This document shows positions 12,386 through 23,463 of a stretch of DNA of 64,000 nucleotides, piece after piece. Position 1 is the stretch's first letter. Each line of letters starts with the position of its first letter. The notes below the pieces were generated by a model. It did not search any database, had not been told where the DNA came from, and was given only the letters and a program-made list of their open reading frames with translations. The translations under genes were made by a program, and so were the position numbers. The stretch spans positions 15,679,575 through 15,743,574 of the forward strand of contig NC_064038.1 in the NCBI RefSeq assembly GCF_932526225.1, read 5' to 3'. Origin of the DNA: Nematostella vectensis (Eukaryota; Cnidaria; Anthozoa; Actiniaria; Edwardsiidae).

Positions 12386-12786
12386 TCATTCCCTCCTCGA
12401 TCGCTATATTTTTGAGGGCTCGTAGGCTCAATGGATATTTTGCAATACATCGTCCAGTAACGAGCGATATCACAATAAAACTACAATTCAGTGTTCCACC
12501 TTCGCAACTTTCTCCAGGAAATATAAAATGAAATAATCACATATTTTCATGTGAAGTTTTGCACATTTGCGGTGAGCATATTTAAACTTTTGACTTGATA
12601 ATTTTGTTATAATGGCTCTATGTCTTTTCGATTTCCTGAAATAGAATTACAAAGGGAAACGATACCCGATAAATTGCCACTTAAACAATTCTCGGATGGG
12701 TGTAGAAGATTTGTTAAATTTTAGATAAAAAATAATAATTTTAGATTAAATAAAACCCGTTACACGTTAATAACCATATATTAGAG

Positions 12787-13011
12787 TACATACAGACCAA
12801 GCTGATTATGCACATGCTATTGTTGCTCATGCAGCTGTAACTGATCTTGATTGTGTTCTGGTAGTTCTGTTGTGTTCTGTAACTGATCTTGATTGTGTTC
12901 TGGTAGAAGGTTTTTCTAACTTTGTGGTCTTTGGGAAGTGTTTGTCTATGAGTAAGAGGAATCTGTGGCCAATGGTGCTTGTGTTCTTGCTAAAAGGGGG
13001 TTGTACCAGAT
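12787..13011 (+). other. Open stretch containing a 42-bp tandem duplication
   Basis: A segment beginning CTGTAACTGATCTTGATTGT occurs at 12835 and again at 12877, a 42-bp period that preserves the reading frame. The frame across it stays open for about 70 codons (HTDQADYAHAIVAHAAV...) and ends at a TGA near 13011. I recognise no family. It may be a decayed transposon fragment or chance. Confidence 0.35.
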
Positions 13012-13875
13012 GATGTTGTTGCGCTGACGGTTCTCACGCCTTTTGTTTAACCATTTTTAAAATTTACTAACAAACATAAAACAAAATAAAAATAATTACA
13101 ACAGTGTTAAGCAATAATAGACAATTTCAACATTAGGAGAGATATGATAAGGAGAAATAATCAAAGTTTAAAATGATTCTTAATCTATCAATAATGTATC
13201 ATTAATTGCAATAACAATTTTAACAAAATGTTTAATGTTTTCATGAGTGACAACTCTCTTATAACTGCTACCAAGGCTAACATGACTATGAACTAACGTG
13301 ATATGGCATGGATGAATCTTACAGCATTTACTTTTGTTTTTGTTTGTTTATATAGAAGATAAAAGAAAGATGACGGTTCTCAACTACCAGCACATGTTTT
13401 ATTAGAAAACCCCACCAAGCACGCACTGCATGATGGTACAGTAGTTGAAGGACCTATGCACTCAAACTACTTAAATGATCCATTAAATTTGGATGCCAAA
13501 TTCTTTAAACAGAATCTGTTTGTGACAACCAAGCAGAATTGCGCTAATCTCTGGGGTTAAAATTATGTTTTCCCGATTGCCATTGCTAAATTTCTCTTTC
13601 AGGCAGCTGTGTAGTAGGTGGTATTATACTGCCGACTCATCTTTTGATATATTTATTTGAGTGCTTCCACGTTTTCTGTACACTCTCCTTTCATATCGAA
13701 TAGGGGTGGAGGTGGGTCATTGGAGGGTTTCTCTCTGATCTCTCCTCTACATCCATGACAGGATGTGGCACGGGGACTTTTCAAAAACATTACCTCATAG
13801 AGATTTCCATTCTCGGGAGTTCCGGTTTGAATGTCAGCCCAACCTCATGTGTTTCTTAGAGGTACCGTTCGGACC
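13012..13875. other. Intergenic sequence, no clear gene
   Basis: AT-rich at first. A plus-strand open stretch near 13370-13560 (LPAHVLLENPTKHALHDGTV) ends in a stop and matches nothing I know. TGACGGTTCTCA occurs twice (about 13026 and 13370). Confidence 0.4.
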
Positions 13876-14881
13876 CTAATGGTTTGTCCTGTTTTTTTTT
13901 GTTTTTTGTTTGCCTGACCTTTTGGCAATTGAGCTATTGATAACACTATCTACATTTGGTCTGTATTGGGTCACATGTCTTTCCAAAATGTTTTGCTCCC
14001 TGGCTACAGCAATGGTGTGTGCACATATTCCGTGTGTCTGAAAACGGAAGCAATCATCATCACAAAATGTTTTTTTCATTTCATTGAATGCGTATTGTGT
14101 GTACTATTGGTTGCGACAGTGAAATTAAAAGAAATGCCCTTCCATCAGAAGAATGTTTGTTGATCCAACCTAGTTGTAAAATTTTCCTGCCATTAACCCA
14201 TGAGCCCTGTAAAAAGGCTGGCAGACCACTTAGTTAAAATCACCCAATACATCAGGAATGATATCAGCAGCAGTACCCTAGAACATGAAAGAAACCTTGG
14301 AATTACATTGATATAATGTCTGTTGATCAAGGGGGTTAAAAGTGGCAGTTTTGCAGAATGGATCCAGTTTATCCAGGTCCTTTCGACGAGCCTCTGTGCT
14401 AGGTGTTTGCCCTTGGAAGAGGGTCTATAGGGTCCCTTCTCTACAACTGCCAAGCGAACATTTTCCCTAACATCGTCAATCATAGTCTTGTAATTTTTAG
14501 GGCATCTAGCCATGACACCTTGATGCTAGTCCTGTTACCAGCTGTGGTCAATGCTTTAAATACTCTGATCTTGTTTTTATACTTAATGGGCACATTCAAT
14601 GGCATTGTTATAAAAAAAAAACCATCGCCAAAGCCAATTGCCTTTTTTACTGGAGGCAACATGCCCATTTTCATATCATCACTGATGTGGACCTTAAAGT
14701 ATTGCAAGAACTCATTGCCTTGATCTAGTTCACACCACTTTTCACCTAACACTTCTAACTTCAAGTTGAAATCTGCTATAGAATCACTATCTATCAAACC
14801 TTTTCTACAAGCCAGTTGACTACCAAAAATGTCCCCAATTATGGTTTTCTTGGAATCAGTGCTCATTTTAAGTGAAACCAT
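13876..14881 (-). pseudogene. SWIM-finger transposon protein, C-terminal half, broken
   Basis: Three minus-strand pieces in N-to-C order resemble one protein type abundant in cnidarian genomes. The first (14480-14881) has IFGSQLACRKGLIDSDSIAD and EFLQYFKVHISDDMKMGML. The second (14193-14513) has TMIDDVRENVRLAVVEKGPY. The third (13876-14079) has CDDDCFRFQTHGICAHTIAV, a CxCxnCxH SWIM zinc finger (first pair spaced unusually), as found in MULE-type transposases. Frame changes near 14500 and 14190 and stops interrupt the chain. The DDE part expected upstream is not recognisable. It is read as a MULE-like or related transposase relic; the superfamily is inference. Confidence 0.6.
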
Positions 14882-15049
14882 TTGGGCCTCGCAGTTGTCT
14901 TAACATGCGCAGTAACGGGAACATTGATTGCACCCTCGAGGGGCTACAACAAACCCCTTAAGGATGAACCACGATCAAATCCTACAAACTTAGTGGATTC
15001 AAACTTTTCATTTTGCTGAACTAATTTATTATTATAAGAGAGTACCTGA

Positions 15050-17465
15050 TCATAAGAGAAAACAACTCTCAGCACAGGGGTCCCCTGTGAATTTTTTTAT
15101 ACACATATTGTTTTGTGCAAGGTCCAGCAATGCTACAAATTCCTGTTCATTTTGTTTTACCTTAACTCTACTACGAGCATTGTTTACCTGCCCGATGTTT
15201 TTTGGAAGGGCTAAATCTGCTTCGCAGTTGATAGCCCCCTGCTTCCTTTGATATATCAGAGAAAATGGAGGAAGTTGAAGTGGATGTTGCATGAAAAGGT
15301 TCCCCAGTTCTCTTTCTCTTTTGAGTGCTCACACCATGCGGTTGGTTAAGGAAATAAAATTCCTGGAGACCATGATCTGATTCTTTTTCACTACTGTCTT
15401 TAATAGTTGTGGTAATTCGGCGATAGTCATCATATTCTGGATTTTTGTGACGCCAATATATGGTTGTCATGAGGGCTTCATCATCTTGGAGCATAGGCCG
15501 TTGGTCCTTTTTTCTGGACATCATGTATCCATTTATAACCTATTGAAAATCAAACAGAGTTATTCCCGACGTATTCCCAAAATTATGCTCAAATCTCACT
15601 TTACCTTGAAATGCAAAATCTTCCCTCCCCCTCAGGGTAATTAATAAACATTCCCTTGTTTAGAGGTGCCTGAACAGGAGGCTACCAACAGCCTAACCAT
15701 TCCTACTAGACATGTTAATCCCTGCCCCTTGTACTCCATTGAAGTGCAAAACATGTGCTTTCAATGTTTCGTCGAATCCATTTTTTCCAATAAATTATAA
15801 AGGAGCAAAAAGTAGCACAAATTTGGAGAGGCAAATAATACCTTTCCATCCTTTATCTTGTACACTTTGAGTGAATTGCCCAAGTTCCAAAACGTACCAT
15901 TGTCGGTCACAAGCCAGTCACCTTTGTGTTTCAGTTTCGACCTATCAACAATGAACTTCATGTCCTCCTCCACAGAGGGTGGCCTTTTCGTACAAATCAT
16001 TTTAGGATTGATTGCAAGGTGAAGCTTATCGAGCTTTGTCAGAGGTTGTCTTCCTTTTGTGCGGTAAGAAGATTTGGGATCGATGAGATGCCATCTTTCT
16101 TTTGCATCATCTCCTTTCCCGCCCTCTTTGCCTTTTGCATTTCTCTGTCATGTTGCCGCTTCTGTAAATCCACGTATGATGGTCCCCTGGTCCCTGGTAC
16201 CTGTTTTAATCCCTTTTAGTTCCACTTCAATAACAATGGTGTCCTGAACTTTGGCCATGCACACATCAAGAAGAGACATGATTGGTTGATTTGGGGCATT
16301 TTTTTGGGGAGAAGGCAGTAAAATAAATCCCCTTCTATCATGCCACCATGCAAGCCATGTATTTAAATAAGCTCTGGTGAGAGAATAATTGATAAATGCA
16401 TCTAATTTGGCTTTAGAGGTGTTGTAGGCTACAGCGGTTTCACTCATTAGCAACTCATCAGTTAGAAACTTGAATCGTTAAGCGCTGACCTCATCAAGCT
16501 TTCCTGTTTTTTAATTCCTTGAATCCTTAAAGTTGAATTTTTTTGCTTCAGTACCAAACACTGTATTAATTGCAGCCATGTTCAAGCCAGCCATGTCTGC
16601 ACCAGCCTGCTGGTGCGAATTGGTAGCTATCATCCTGTTTCACTTTTTGGAGGCCCTCATTGAAAAGAGTCCAGAAAAGTTTGACGTTTTTAGATGTTGA
16701 TTCCATTGTGCTTTCTTAGTAGAGGGTGATATAAATTTGCTGAGAGTGTTACAAACCCCCTGCAACGTTTTCTTTTACCATCAAAATCGCTTTTCCTTTA
16801 CCCATTTTGAATACAAAGGATGGTTTTTCTGGGTTCCCACGACTATCGTTAATCTTATAGATGTAGAACTGGTCATTCTTGTCGCAGTATTGTTTAAAAG
16901 TAATCACTGCTTCATAGTCATGTCCAACTGGCTGGAGGCAAATATCCTTTGGTAAAATGAAATTTATGTTTAGTGTGCAATCTTGTTATTGCCGTTAGGC
17001 ATGAAAGAGTCTGTCATAGAGCACTCTGACGGTTTGGATACTTGATTCAATGGATATATTCACGTTTAAACACGTTTTTCGTGTTTCAATACTTTTTAAT
17101 ATCTCTAACACATTTATATGTTCTAAAAGTACATCGACAACAAAAAAGAAACCTGTAAAAACCTTAGCTGCCATTATCTGCAGTACATTGCTACGTAGCC
17201 TGATGTTGACTGGATTTTGATTTCCAGCCCCGAATAACCCCCGTAACAAGTCTACTTTAAGATATGGATGATCCCCAACCCTATGTAAAATTCATTCTGT
17301 TGCGGCCTCAACTAATTCTGATTCTGACATGTATTTTTTGAAGGAAGGATTAAGCCTCTGGTAGGAAGCAAAGCCCTTTACACCAGCATAGTCCAGTCTA
17401 GCAGACTTGGCCTCTCTTATTGCACATTCCACCATTACTAGTATTTCTTCCTCGTCCACCATGCT
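15050..17465 (-). pseudogene. WWHDRR-type cnidarian transposon gene, fragmented
   Basis: From an ATG near 17462 (MVDEEEILVMVECAIREAKS) the minus strand carries successive pieces of one decayed gene. KVDLLRGLFGAGNQNP lies near 17240, a FAPAGWCRHGW segment near 16600, LNTWLAWWHDRRGFI followed by SLLDVCMAKVQDT at 16148-16453, a GDWLVTDNGTFWNLGNS segment at 15761-16000, and a low-complexity tail (KKDQRPMLQDDEALMTTIYW) at 15171-15524. The GW..(C)EFHF..WL.WWH.RR..LLDVC order is familiar from uncharacterised cnidarian proteins that I believe to be transposon-encoded. Many stops and frame changes are present. It may be the N-terminal part of the same element as the SWIM piece downstream, or a neighbour. 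No TIRs were found. Confidence 0.55.
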
Positions 17466-17596
17466 AGTCTTCTGTGAAGAATAAATTCAGCAATAAATAT
17501 TGGAAATTTTCAGTAACTTGCAAGTCGGGAAGCCTGTAGACTATTTTTTTCAAAATAGCCAATCAGAGATGTCCATTATACAAGAGTATCTGTTAA

Positions 17597-17632
17597 GGGA
17601 CCAGTCATTATTTATCTATAGGGGGGGCTGGG
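17597..17632 (+). repeat. Left 36-bp TIR of two-gene transposon
   Basis: Starts GGGACCAGTCATTATTTATC and ends CTGGG after a G7 tract. Matches the reverse complement of 23425-23460 with one mismatch. More G7 tracts follow at about 17643, 17676 and 17708. Confidence 0.9.
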
Positions 17633-17894
17633 AGAAAAAAAGGGGGGGTCAAGGCCATTTTAAATTAGCAAAGAGGGGGGGTCATTGTATTTTAGGTACA
17701 ATAAACAGGGGGGGCCATCTTGTTAATCAGCATGATTTTTCAAAGAGTTGTTATATTGAAAACCAGTTAGATGAGATGTTATGTAGGATAAAGAATTGAC
17801 AATTTATGAAAATACCATTTGAATATCATGACATTTATCAATAATTTTCTGTAAAACAACAACATTTTCAACAAAAAGAGTGAACATCATCTTA

Positions 17895-19403
17895 TTAAAG
17901 TGCGGCAATGGTCTGCCCTATTATTGCAAGTGCATCGAGCGCAAAAAAGCCCTGATTGAATAGAAGGTCTAACTTCATGATGTCACAACTCTTCAACAGT
18001 CCTAAGGCCTCAGTGTTAATCTCATCCTCGCACACAGCATGTTGACTTTGTAAGGCTACATTATATCCATCAGGGAAGCAGAGAGTATAGGTAAACTCAT
18101 CTGTAAGCTTGACAATCAGTTTATGCATTGCAGTGTCTTCTCTTTTCCTTTTTCTTTTTTTGGCTTTGCAAGCATTTTCTTTTCTTCTTCTCTTTGCAAG
18201 ACTTGACTTTTTCTTTAAGCTTACGGAAGATAATGACTTATAGGTTACTCCAATACTGATAAGCTTAGACTTGGCATTTGTTATTGTATCAATAAGACCT
18301 TTTAAGTGCCCAATCTGAGATTCATAATACTTCTCCTGTTCCTTTGCCCATGCATGAGAGTGTCGTCCACTGGCTATGAATAGTTCACCATAACTATTTT
18401 CAGTTTCACTTTTTCGTGCAAGAAGTGCTTTTTCCAAACATGATAGCTCTTTGACTCCACGCTCGCAATTTGAAACATCAGCTGGACTGATGCATGGCAG
18501 AGAGCCCAAGTATTTACCAAAGCAAGCATTGTTATCATTACTCAAAATATAATTGAGTTTCTGTTCTATTTTCTCTGTCTCGGTCTTTGCTTCCCACCTC
18601 TTTCTTCTCTCTTTAAATAGGTACTCTTCAAATGCACAGTCACTCATATGGGGCTTTGCAGCTTCAAACATCTCTGGCAAGATTTCATTGAAATACTTAG
18701 TACGTGGGTGTTGAGGGTTTTCATACCAATATTTGGACTTTTGGTATGGCAATGGATCTCTTGTGGGTTGCTTTGAAGAACCTGGGAGAACTGGAGAAAA
18801 AGAGGATTAACAAAAATGACAATAAGTTTGACTGTGAGTAATAAAATACTCTGAAGTCTTGAATATGGGATAGAGGAAAATAAACAGATTAATATATAAG
18901 TGGAAATTAATAACCATGGGCTATCAAAATTTCTTTAAAATACATAAAAGTGCATGAACTATTATTGGGAACTTCAGAGTACAGTGTACATTATATTATG
19001 TAAGGTAAAAATATTCTAAATTCTAGTCTTTTTGTTCACAATAGCACTAAAGCAATTTGAATTTTTTGCAACAACAAAACTTGTTTATATCTTCATTTTA
19101 AAAAGATCTTAATATCAAAACTTTAAACATACCTGACTGAACTAAAGGTGTTTTGGTTTTGACTGCATCGAGTTTGTTGTTAATTGCTTTCTGTCTCATT
19201 GAAAGTTTGAGTTCTTCAATCTTGAGTAATATCTTTTTCCTTTGTCCTCTTTTCAAAATTCCTATTTCTTCCAACTCTTGGTCAGTTATTGTAGCAACAA
19301 CATCAAGATCATCGTATCCTTCGTCTACAAATAGGCTTTGAAACTCCGATAATCCACAATCATGGAGCCATTTAGTCACATTGTTTATCGCTTCATCCGC
19401 CAT
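17895..19403 (-). CDS. SAM-domain accessory protein of the transposon (2 exons)
   Basis: Exon 1 (19133-19403) starts MADEAINNVTKWLHDCGLSE and forms a complete SAM domain over residues ~1-66 (hydrophobic core plus ITDQELEEIGILKRGQRKKI). The donor is CAG|GTATGT at 19132/19131. The acceptor is TTTTTCTCCAG ending at 18791. Exon 2 (17895-18790) joins in phase 1 and stays open to the stop, giving about 388 residues. The rest is charged and probably helical, with a lysine/arginine-rich block near residues 290-310 (KKRKRKRED) that looks like a nuclear localisation signal. SAM domains mediate protein-protein or RNA contacts, so a role in oligomerising or guiding the transposase is inferred from position only. 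The start is about 110 bp from the divergent transposase gene, pointing to a shared promoter. No frameshift was seen, so the gene looks intact. Confidence 0.8.
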
Positions 19404-19513
19404 CTTGAATAAGCGCCGAGTGGGGTCTGGAGACTAATGTCTTCCGTCGTTGTAACGCGGGCTCACTATAAAACTGTTTACTGAGGTTATATAATAACTA
19501 AAGCAGTCCAAAC
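19404..19513. promoter_or_regulatory. Likely bidirectional promoter between divergent transposon genes
   Basis: The 110-bp gap separates the two start codons. It contains ACTATAAAACTG (about 19464) and GTTATATAATAAC (about 19485), TATA-like on the plus strand, the second nearly palindromic. Function is inferred from the head-to-head arrangement. Confidence 0.5.
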
Positions 19514-22500
19514 ATGGATGGTATAATGAATGCATCACTTGTTACAGAAAAGAATGTGGAAAACTCGCCTCTAGTTACTTCAACTGACACAACAACCAAT
19601 CCAAAAGTAACCAAACATGATATCCGCCTTAATAGTAAGTCCATCTCAGTGAATGAAACTAGCATAGATTTAAGAACTTCATTGCAGGCCTGTCAAGACG
19701 ATGGCTTGGCTTTTTTATTAAACTATCAATATCAAGAAGCAAGAAGGCTGGGACATATAAAAAAGGAGAAAAAACTTAAAGGTCTCCTTGAAATTCATAG
19801 TCACCTTCTACTGAAGCCAGATGTGGGCAATGCTAAGCACATTGGATATATTGACTTTGACACTGCATATGAACTGTATTGTGGACACCAAGAAAATGCT
19901 GTTGAGAAAAAAGACTTTAGAGACATTCTCCTGCACCCTGATTATGGTTTGCATGTACATATTGTAAACTTTCTTGAGTACAACAGACGGTGCATAATTT
20001 TAAAGACAAGTGAGCTGGATGTCCCAAATTTTGTTGCTGAGCTTCTTACCATGGTTACAAGTGAGAATGAGTATGTGCAAGAATACAGAGCTCGTTTTGA
20101 GATAAAAACAAACAGCTTGAAGTGTATTTTGAACTCGATGGACTCGGAATGGGATAGAAAATGTGCAAAACTTTTAATTGCAGCAAACCGGTCAAGAAAG
20201 GAAATTGAAGAGCTTGGCATTCATCCTGATTCTTTGGTGAAAAGTATGCAAAATGTAAAAGCTATTACCGAGGAAATAGAAAGAGCTAAGGTTGCTGCAG
20301 GTGACTGTGTTATGTTACGTTTGCGAGATAAGACAGAACATCTGAAATCTCAAATAGATGGATATACATCGCTCATTGGAAAGAAAAAATGGTGTTTGGA
20401 AAGATCATCTGATAAGTGAAGTCAAGGATAAATTGGATATTGCAAAGGAGCAACTTGATGACAATGCAAAATACATTAAATGTCTTGAGAACCCAGATGA
20501 AGCTGACAAGTATGTGAAGCAGAAAATACAACAGAGAGTAAAACGCACAGCAGAAAATCTGGTAGAGTCTCACAGGATGAAAAAACGAAAACTGGGTGCT
20601 GGTCCTAATCAACAACTTGATTCTTCAGATGAAGAGTTCATAGCCAAAGCTATTGAAGATAAAGCCACTTACCATGGCAGGAGGCATAATCCTGTGATGT
20701 TCACAAATAGACGCGTGAAGAAGGGAGATCTACTGACAATTGCTAATTACAGGCTACTCCAGAAAGGCAAGAAGTTAATAAAGTCTGCCACAACCCCTTG
20801 GAACAGATCCCGTCCAAAAAACGTCAGAAGTCGTCAAGCAAAATTGCATATTGGCAAAGGGTTATTTTGCACAAAAAAGCCACCGAAAGCAGAAGATTGT
20901 GATAACGAAAACACTCATCATCAGCGAAGTCACTGTAAAAATGTCCAACAATTCCTGTCCTCTGACAAGTCGAAGCAGAAGTTCAGCTTTATTAAATCTA
21001 TGGACGATAAGGCATACATACGACCTGGAACGTCAGGTAAACTTTGATAACAAACGAAAATAGTTTACTATAGTAGGTGGGCCACAATACTTGCCGGCGT
21101 AATCTTTTTAGTCATAGATATATACATATAATTTGCCAGTTATGCATCAATAATTGAGTGGTTGAGTAATCTAATGAAAAAGAAAAAAATTCAATTAATG
21201 AGTCCTTTAAATGTATCTTCCTAGAGGGACTTGAAAAGACTCGAAATACCAAGATTCTAACACTTAGCGGTGAAGGCGCAAGGCAGTTGCCGAAGTACGA
21301 CTGGCCAGAGAAAGCAGTTTATCAAACTCCCGCTGCACATAGAATAATGGAAAAAGAGAGTATAACTATGGACGATGAATCTGAAAAGCTGATAACCGTT
21401 AATGATAATCACATTGTTATCGTACGCCCAAAGTCATACGTGCCGTCATCAGGAACAATGTGGGCTAATGAGACTCATAGGTTAAGGTGTGTATACCCAG
21501 ATATGCACGAAGTTGAACCAGAAGATGCCTTCGTCAAGTATTCTGCAAATTTTCGCCAGTTTTGTTCTTCGTTGTATGGAGATGTATATTTACTCGACGA
21601 CATGACTATGGAAGAAGATCTCAAGAAGATGAGTGCATCGGAACCATGCCCTCACAAAGAATATGAGCTAAAACGTTTAACACATTTTCTACACAGAGTT
21701 GATATCTGCTTTGATGCAGTTGAGGTAACAAAGAATGTGATGAGTGAACAAGAATGCGAATTAATCAAGAACATTCAAAGCTCCATGATACCACTGATTA
21801 ACCATTGCTCCATAATTGTAGAGGCGCTTAGGAAGGATAACTGTCCAGAAATCGGCAGTTTTATGGATATGAAATCACAAGCTGATGAAATTCTAAAGCA
21901 CCTGGGTTCACTTAAGCTTCCGCAAGTCAAACCACGTTGGGCTGAGTTCACAGACGCTGGTCCAGGAGTGGGAGTTAACAATGTTGATGTTAAGGTTAGA
22001 AGTGCAGAGTTAGACAGGTTATACAACCGCGATTACCGTATCCGAGTACACCGTTCAAGGGGTGATAGTGGGCAGAATGAGGCGGAGCGCACAAACTCTG
22101 CAATTGGTGACGCTGTTGTTGATGGAGCCACTATCAAATGGGAACATTACAAACGTTTTCATGGAATGACGAAAGAGGAGATAGCTGATTTGACCATCGA
22201 AGAATTTGATGCACTCGAAGACCAAAGGATGGAACGGAATGCGTGGAGAATCACACACCAACTTGCTGAAAGAATTGACGGTGCGCCCGTGTTATCAGAT
22301 TTCATCAATGGTATAGCATCGGAAAGTCCAGATGATATGTTCTTCTTTAATGACAACTATCTGTCGCAATATACAAGTAAATCAAAGTCTCTTCGAGCAA
22401 CTGTGCCTGGTGCTTCTTATTTTGATAAGATATTCACGTTCATTGAACTACACCTGCAGACAGGGGAACTGTATACGGAATTTCTAAAGGAGTCATGCAA

Positions 22501-23287
22501 GAAAACACTGGGTACTTCATGTGAGTATTGTCTGAAAAATCCATGGAGCGGCCCAGTAATGACCCGTATACCAAGACCATTTCCAAGCGCCGATGATCTT
22601 CCAGAGTTCCATTACAAGAATGTTCATAGCACTCCACTCACAGACAGCAAGGGAAATGATCGTGGTCCAGATGACTGGCAGCCAAGAGCTAACATTAAGA
22701 AGTTATTTGAGCAAAAGAAATTGTCCCTCGAAGACAATGAAGAAATCAAGAAATTTTCCCAGGCATTTATTGTTGACGAAAAATATGTCAGATCCTATTT
22801 AGAACATCTATCGTCATTGGAAACCATCTCCAAAATCCGGGAAAAGCAACGCAAAGATGCAAGGCAAGAACGAAAAAAGAAGGAGGTTTCTGATTACAAC
22901 TGGCAGGAACTTATTGAGAATGGCAAGCTGCCATCACTTGTCGTTTCAGAACTTGATAAGTATTTGATCCATTATAACCTTTCAAAGACAGGGAAGAAAA
23001 AGGACAAAATCAGGCGCATTACCGTTCACTACTACAATCAGGATAGAAGAGCTGTGCCTGATGATCAACCTGTAGCAGATTTTGATCAACAATTTGGTTC
23101 TGAAGATAGTGAAAATGAAAGTGACAGTGATGAAGACCTCGTTTTGTGTGACAGCAGCAGTGACAGTGACAGTGATAGTAGTGATTGCGATGGCGATGAG
23201 GAAGGTGGCTCTGCAGAGGTACTTACATCTAGAAGTGGCCGAAAAACTACACAAAATTCAAGATTTGCTGATTTCGTTCTTTATTAG
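19514..23287 (+). CDS. Large putative DDE transposase (2 exons, one frameshift)
   Basis: Reading starts at 19514 (MDGIMNASLVTEKNVENS). A one-base slip in the A-rich run near 20385-20395 moves it into the frame that continues to CAG|GTAAAC at 21036/21037. The intron is 21037-21224 (acceptor CTTCCTAG) and exon 2 runs 21225-23287 in matching phase, giving about 1190 residues. Candidate catalytic residues are SMDDKAYIRPGTS (Asp codon 21003, ~residue 497), EFTDAGPGVGVNN (Asp codon 21953, ~750) and SGQNEAERTNSAIGDA (Glu in 22079-22087, ~793). That D...D...E order recalls DDE transposases. A C-X2-C pair (CEYCLKNPW) lies near ~945, and an acidic Ser/Asp tail lies near ~1150. The N-terminal third is helical and lysine-rich. 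No named family is recognised. The frameshift lies in a homopolymer, so it may be an assembly error or a recent lesion. Confidence 0.75.
21037..21224 (+). other. Intron of the large transposase gene
   Basis: Starts GTAAAC after CGTCAG and ends CTTCCTAG. It interrupts the frame after the first base of a codon and splicing restores it exactly. Reading straight through instead gives a stop eight bases into the intron. It lies about 30 bases after the proposed first catalytic Asp. Confidence 0.75.
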
Positions 23288-23424
23288 GTAGGTCTCAGGT
23301 GCCCCATTTTTTTTTGGGGGGGGGGGTCATCTTTTAAAATTATAATACGGAGGGGGGGCTATCTGCAATTTTCTTCAATTAAGGGGGGGCTTTGACAAAA
23401 GTTTCACCTTTGACTGGAAAATTA

Positions 23425-23460
23425 CCCAGCCCCCCCCATAGATAAATAATGACTGGTCCC
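23425..23460 (-). repeat. Right 36-bp TIR of two-gene transposon
   Basis: Ends ATAAATAATGACTGGTCCC, directly followed by TAA. It pairs with the left TIR. On its inner side the plus strand again carries G-runs (about 23317-23329, 23353-23359 and 23384-23390), so the subterminal G-runs are not a simple inverted copy of the left side. Confidence 0.9.
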
Positions 23461-23463
23461 TAA

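Larger units (their letters stand above)
17597..23460 (+). mobile_element. Two-gene DNA transposon of unrecognised superfamily
   Basis: The ends are 36-bp inverted repeats beginning GGGACCAGTCATTATTTATC, differing at one position, each running into a G7-8 tract. TAA directly precedes the left end (17594-17596) and follows the right end (23461-23463), consistent with a 3-bp target duplication. The element is 5864 bp long and holds two divergent genes, each with one GT..AG intron in good phase: a SAM-domain protein on the minus strand and a very large DDE-like protein on the plus strand, with about 110 bp between their starts. G7 runs occur every 20-40 bp inside both ends. TWA duplications are usual for PIF/Harbinger, but neither protein looks like the Harbinger nuclease or its Myb-like partner. 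Academ and Kolobok were considered and do not fit what I can see. Confidence 0.85.

Noticed and set aside
17597..23460. Kolobok assignment based on TTAA at the left end
   Set aside because: The right end has TAAC, not TTAA; TAA fits both ends without assuming a deletion, and the proteins do not resemble Kolobok.
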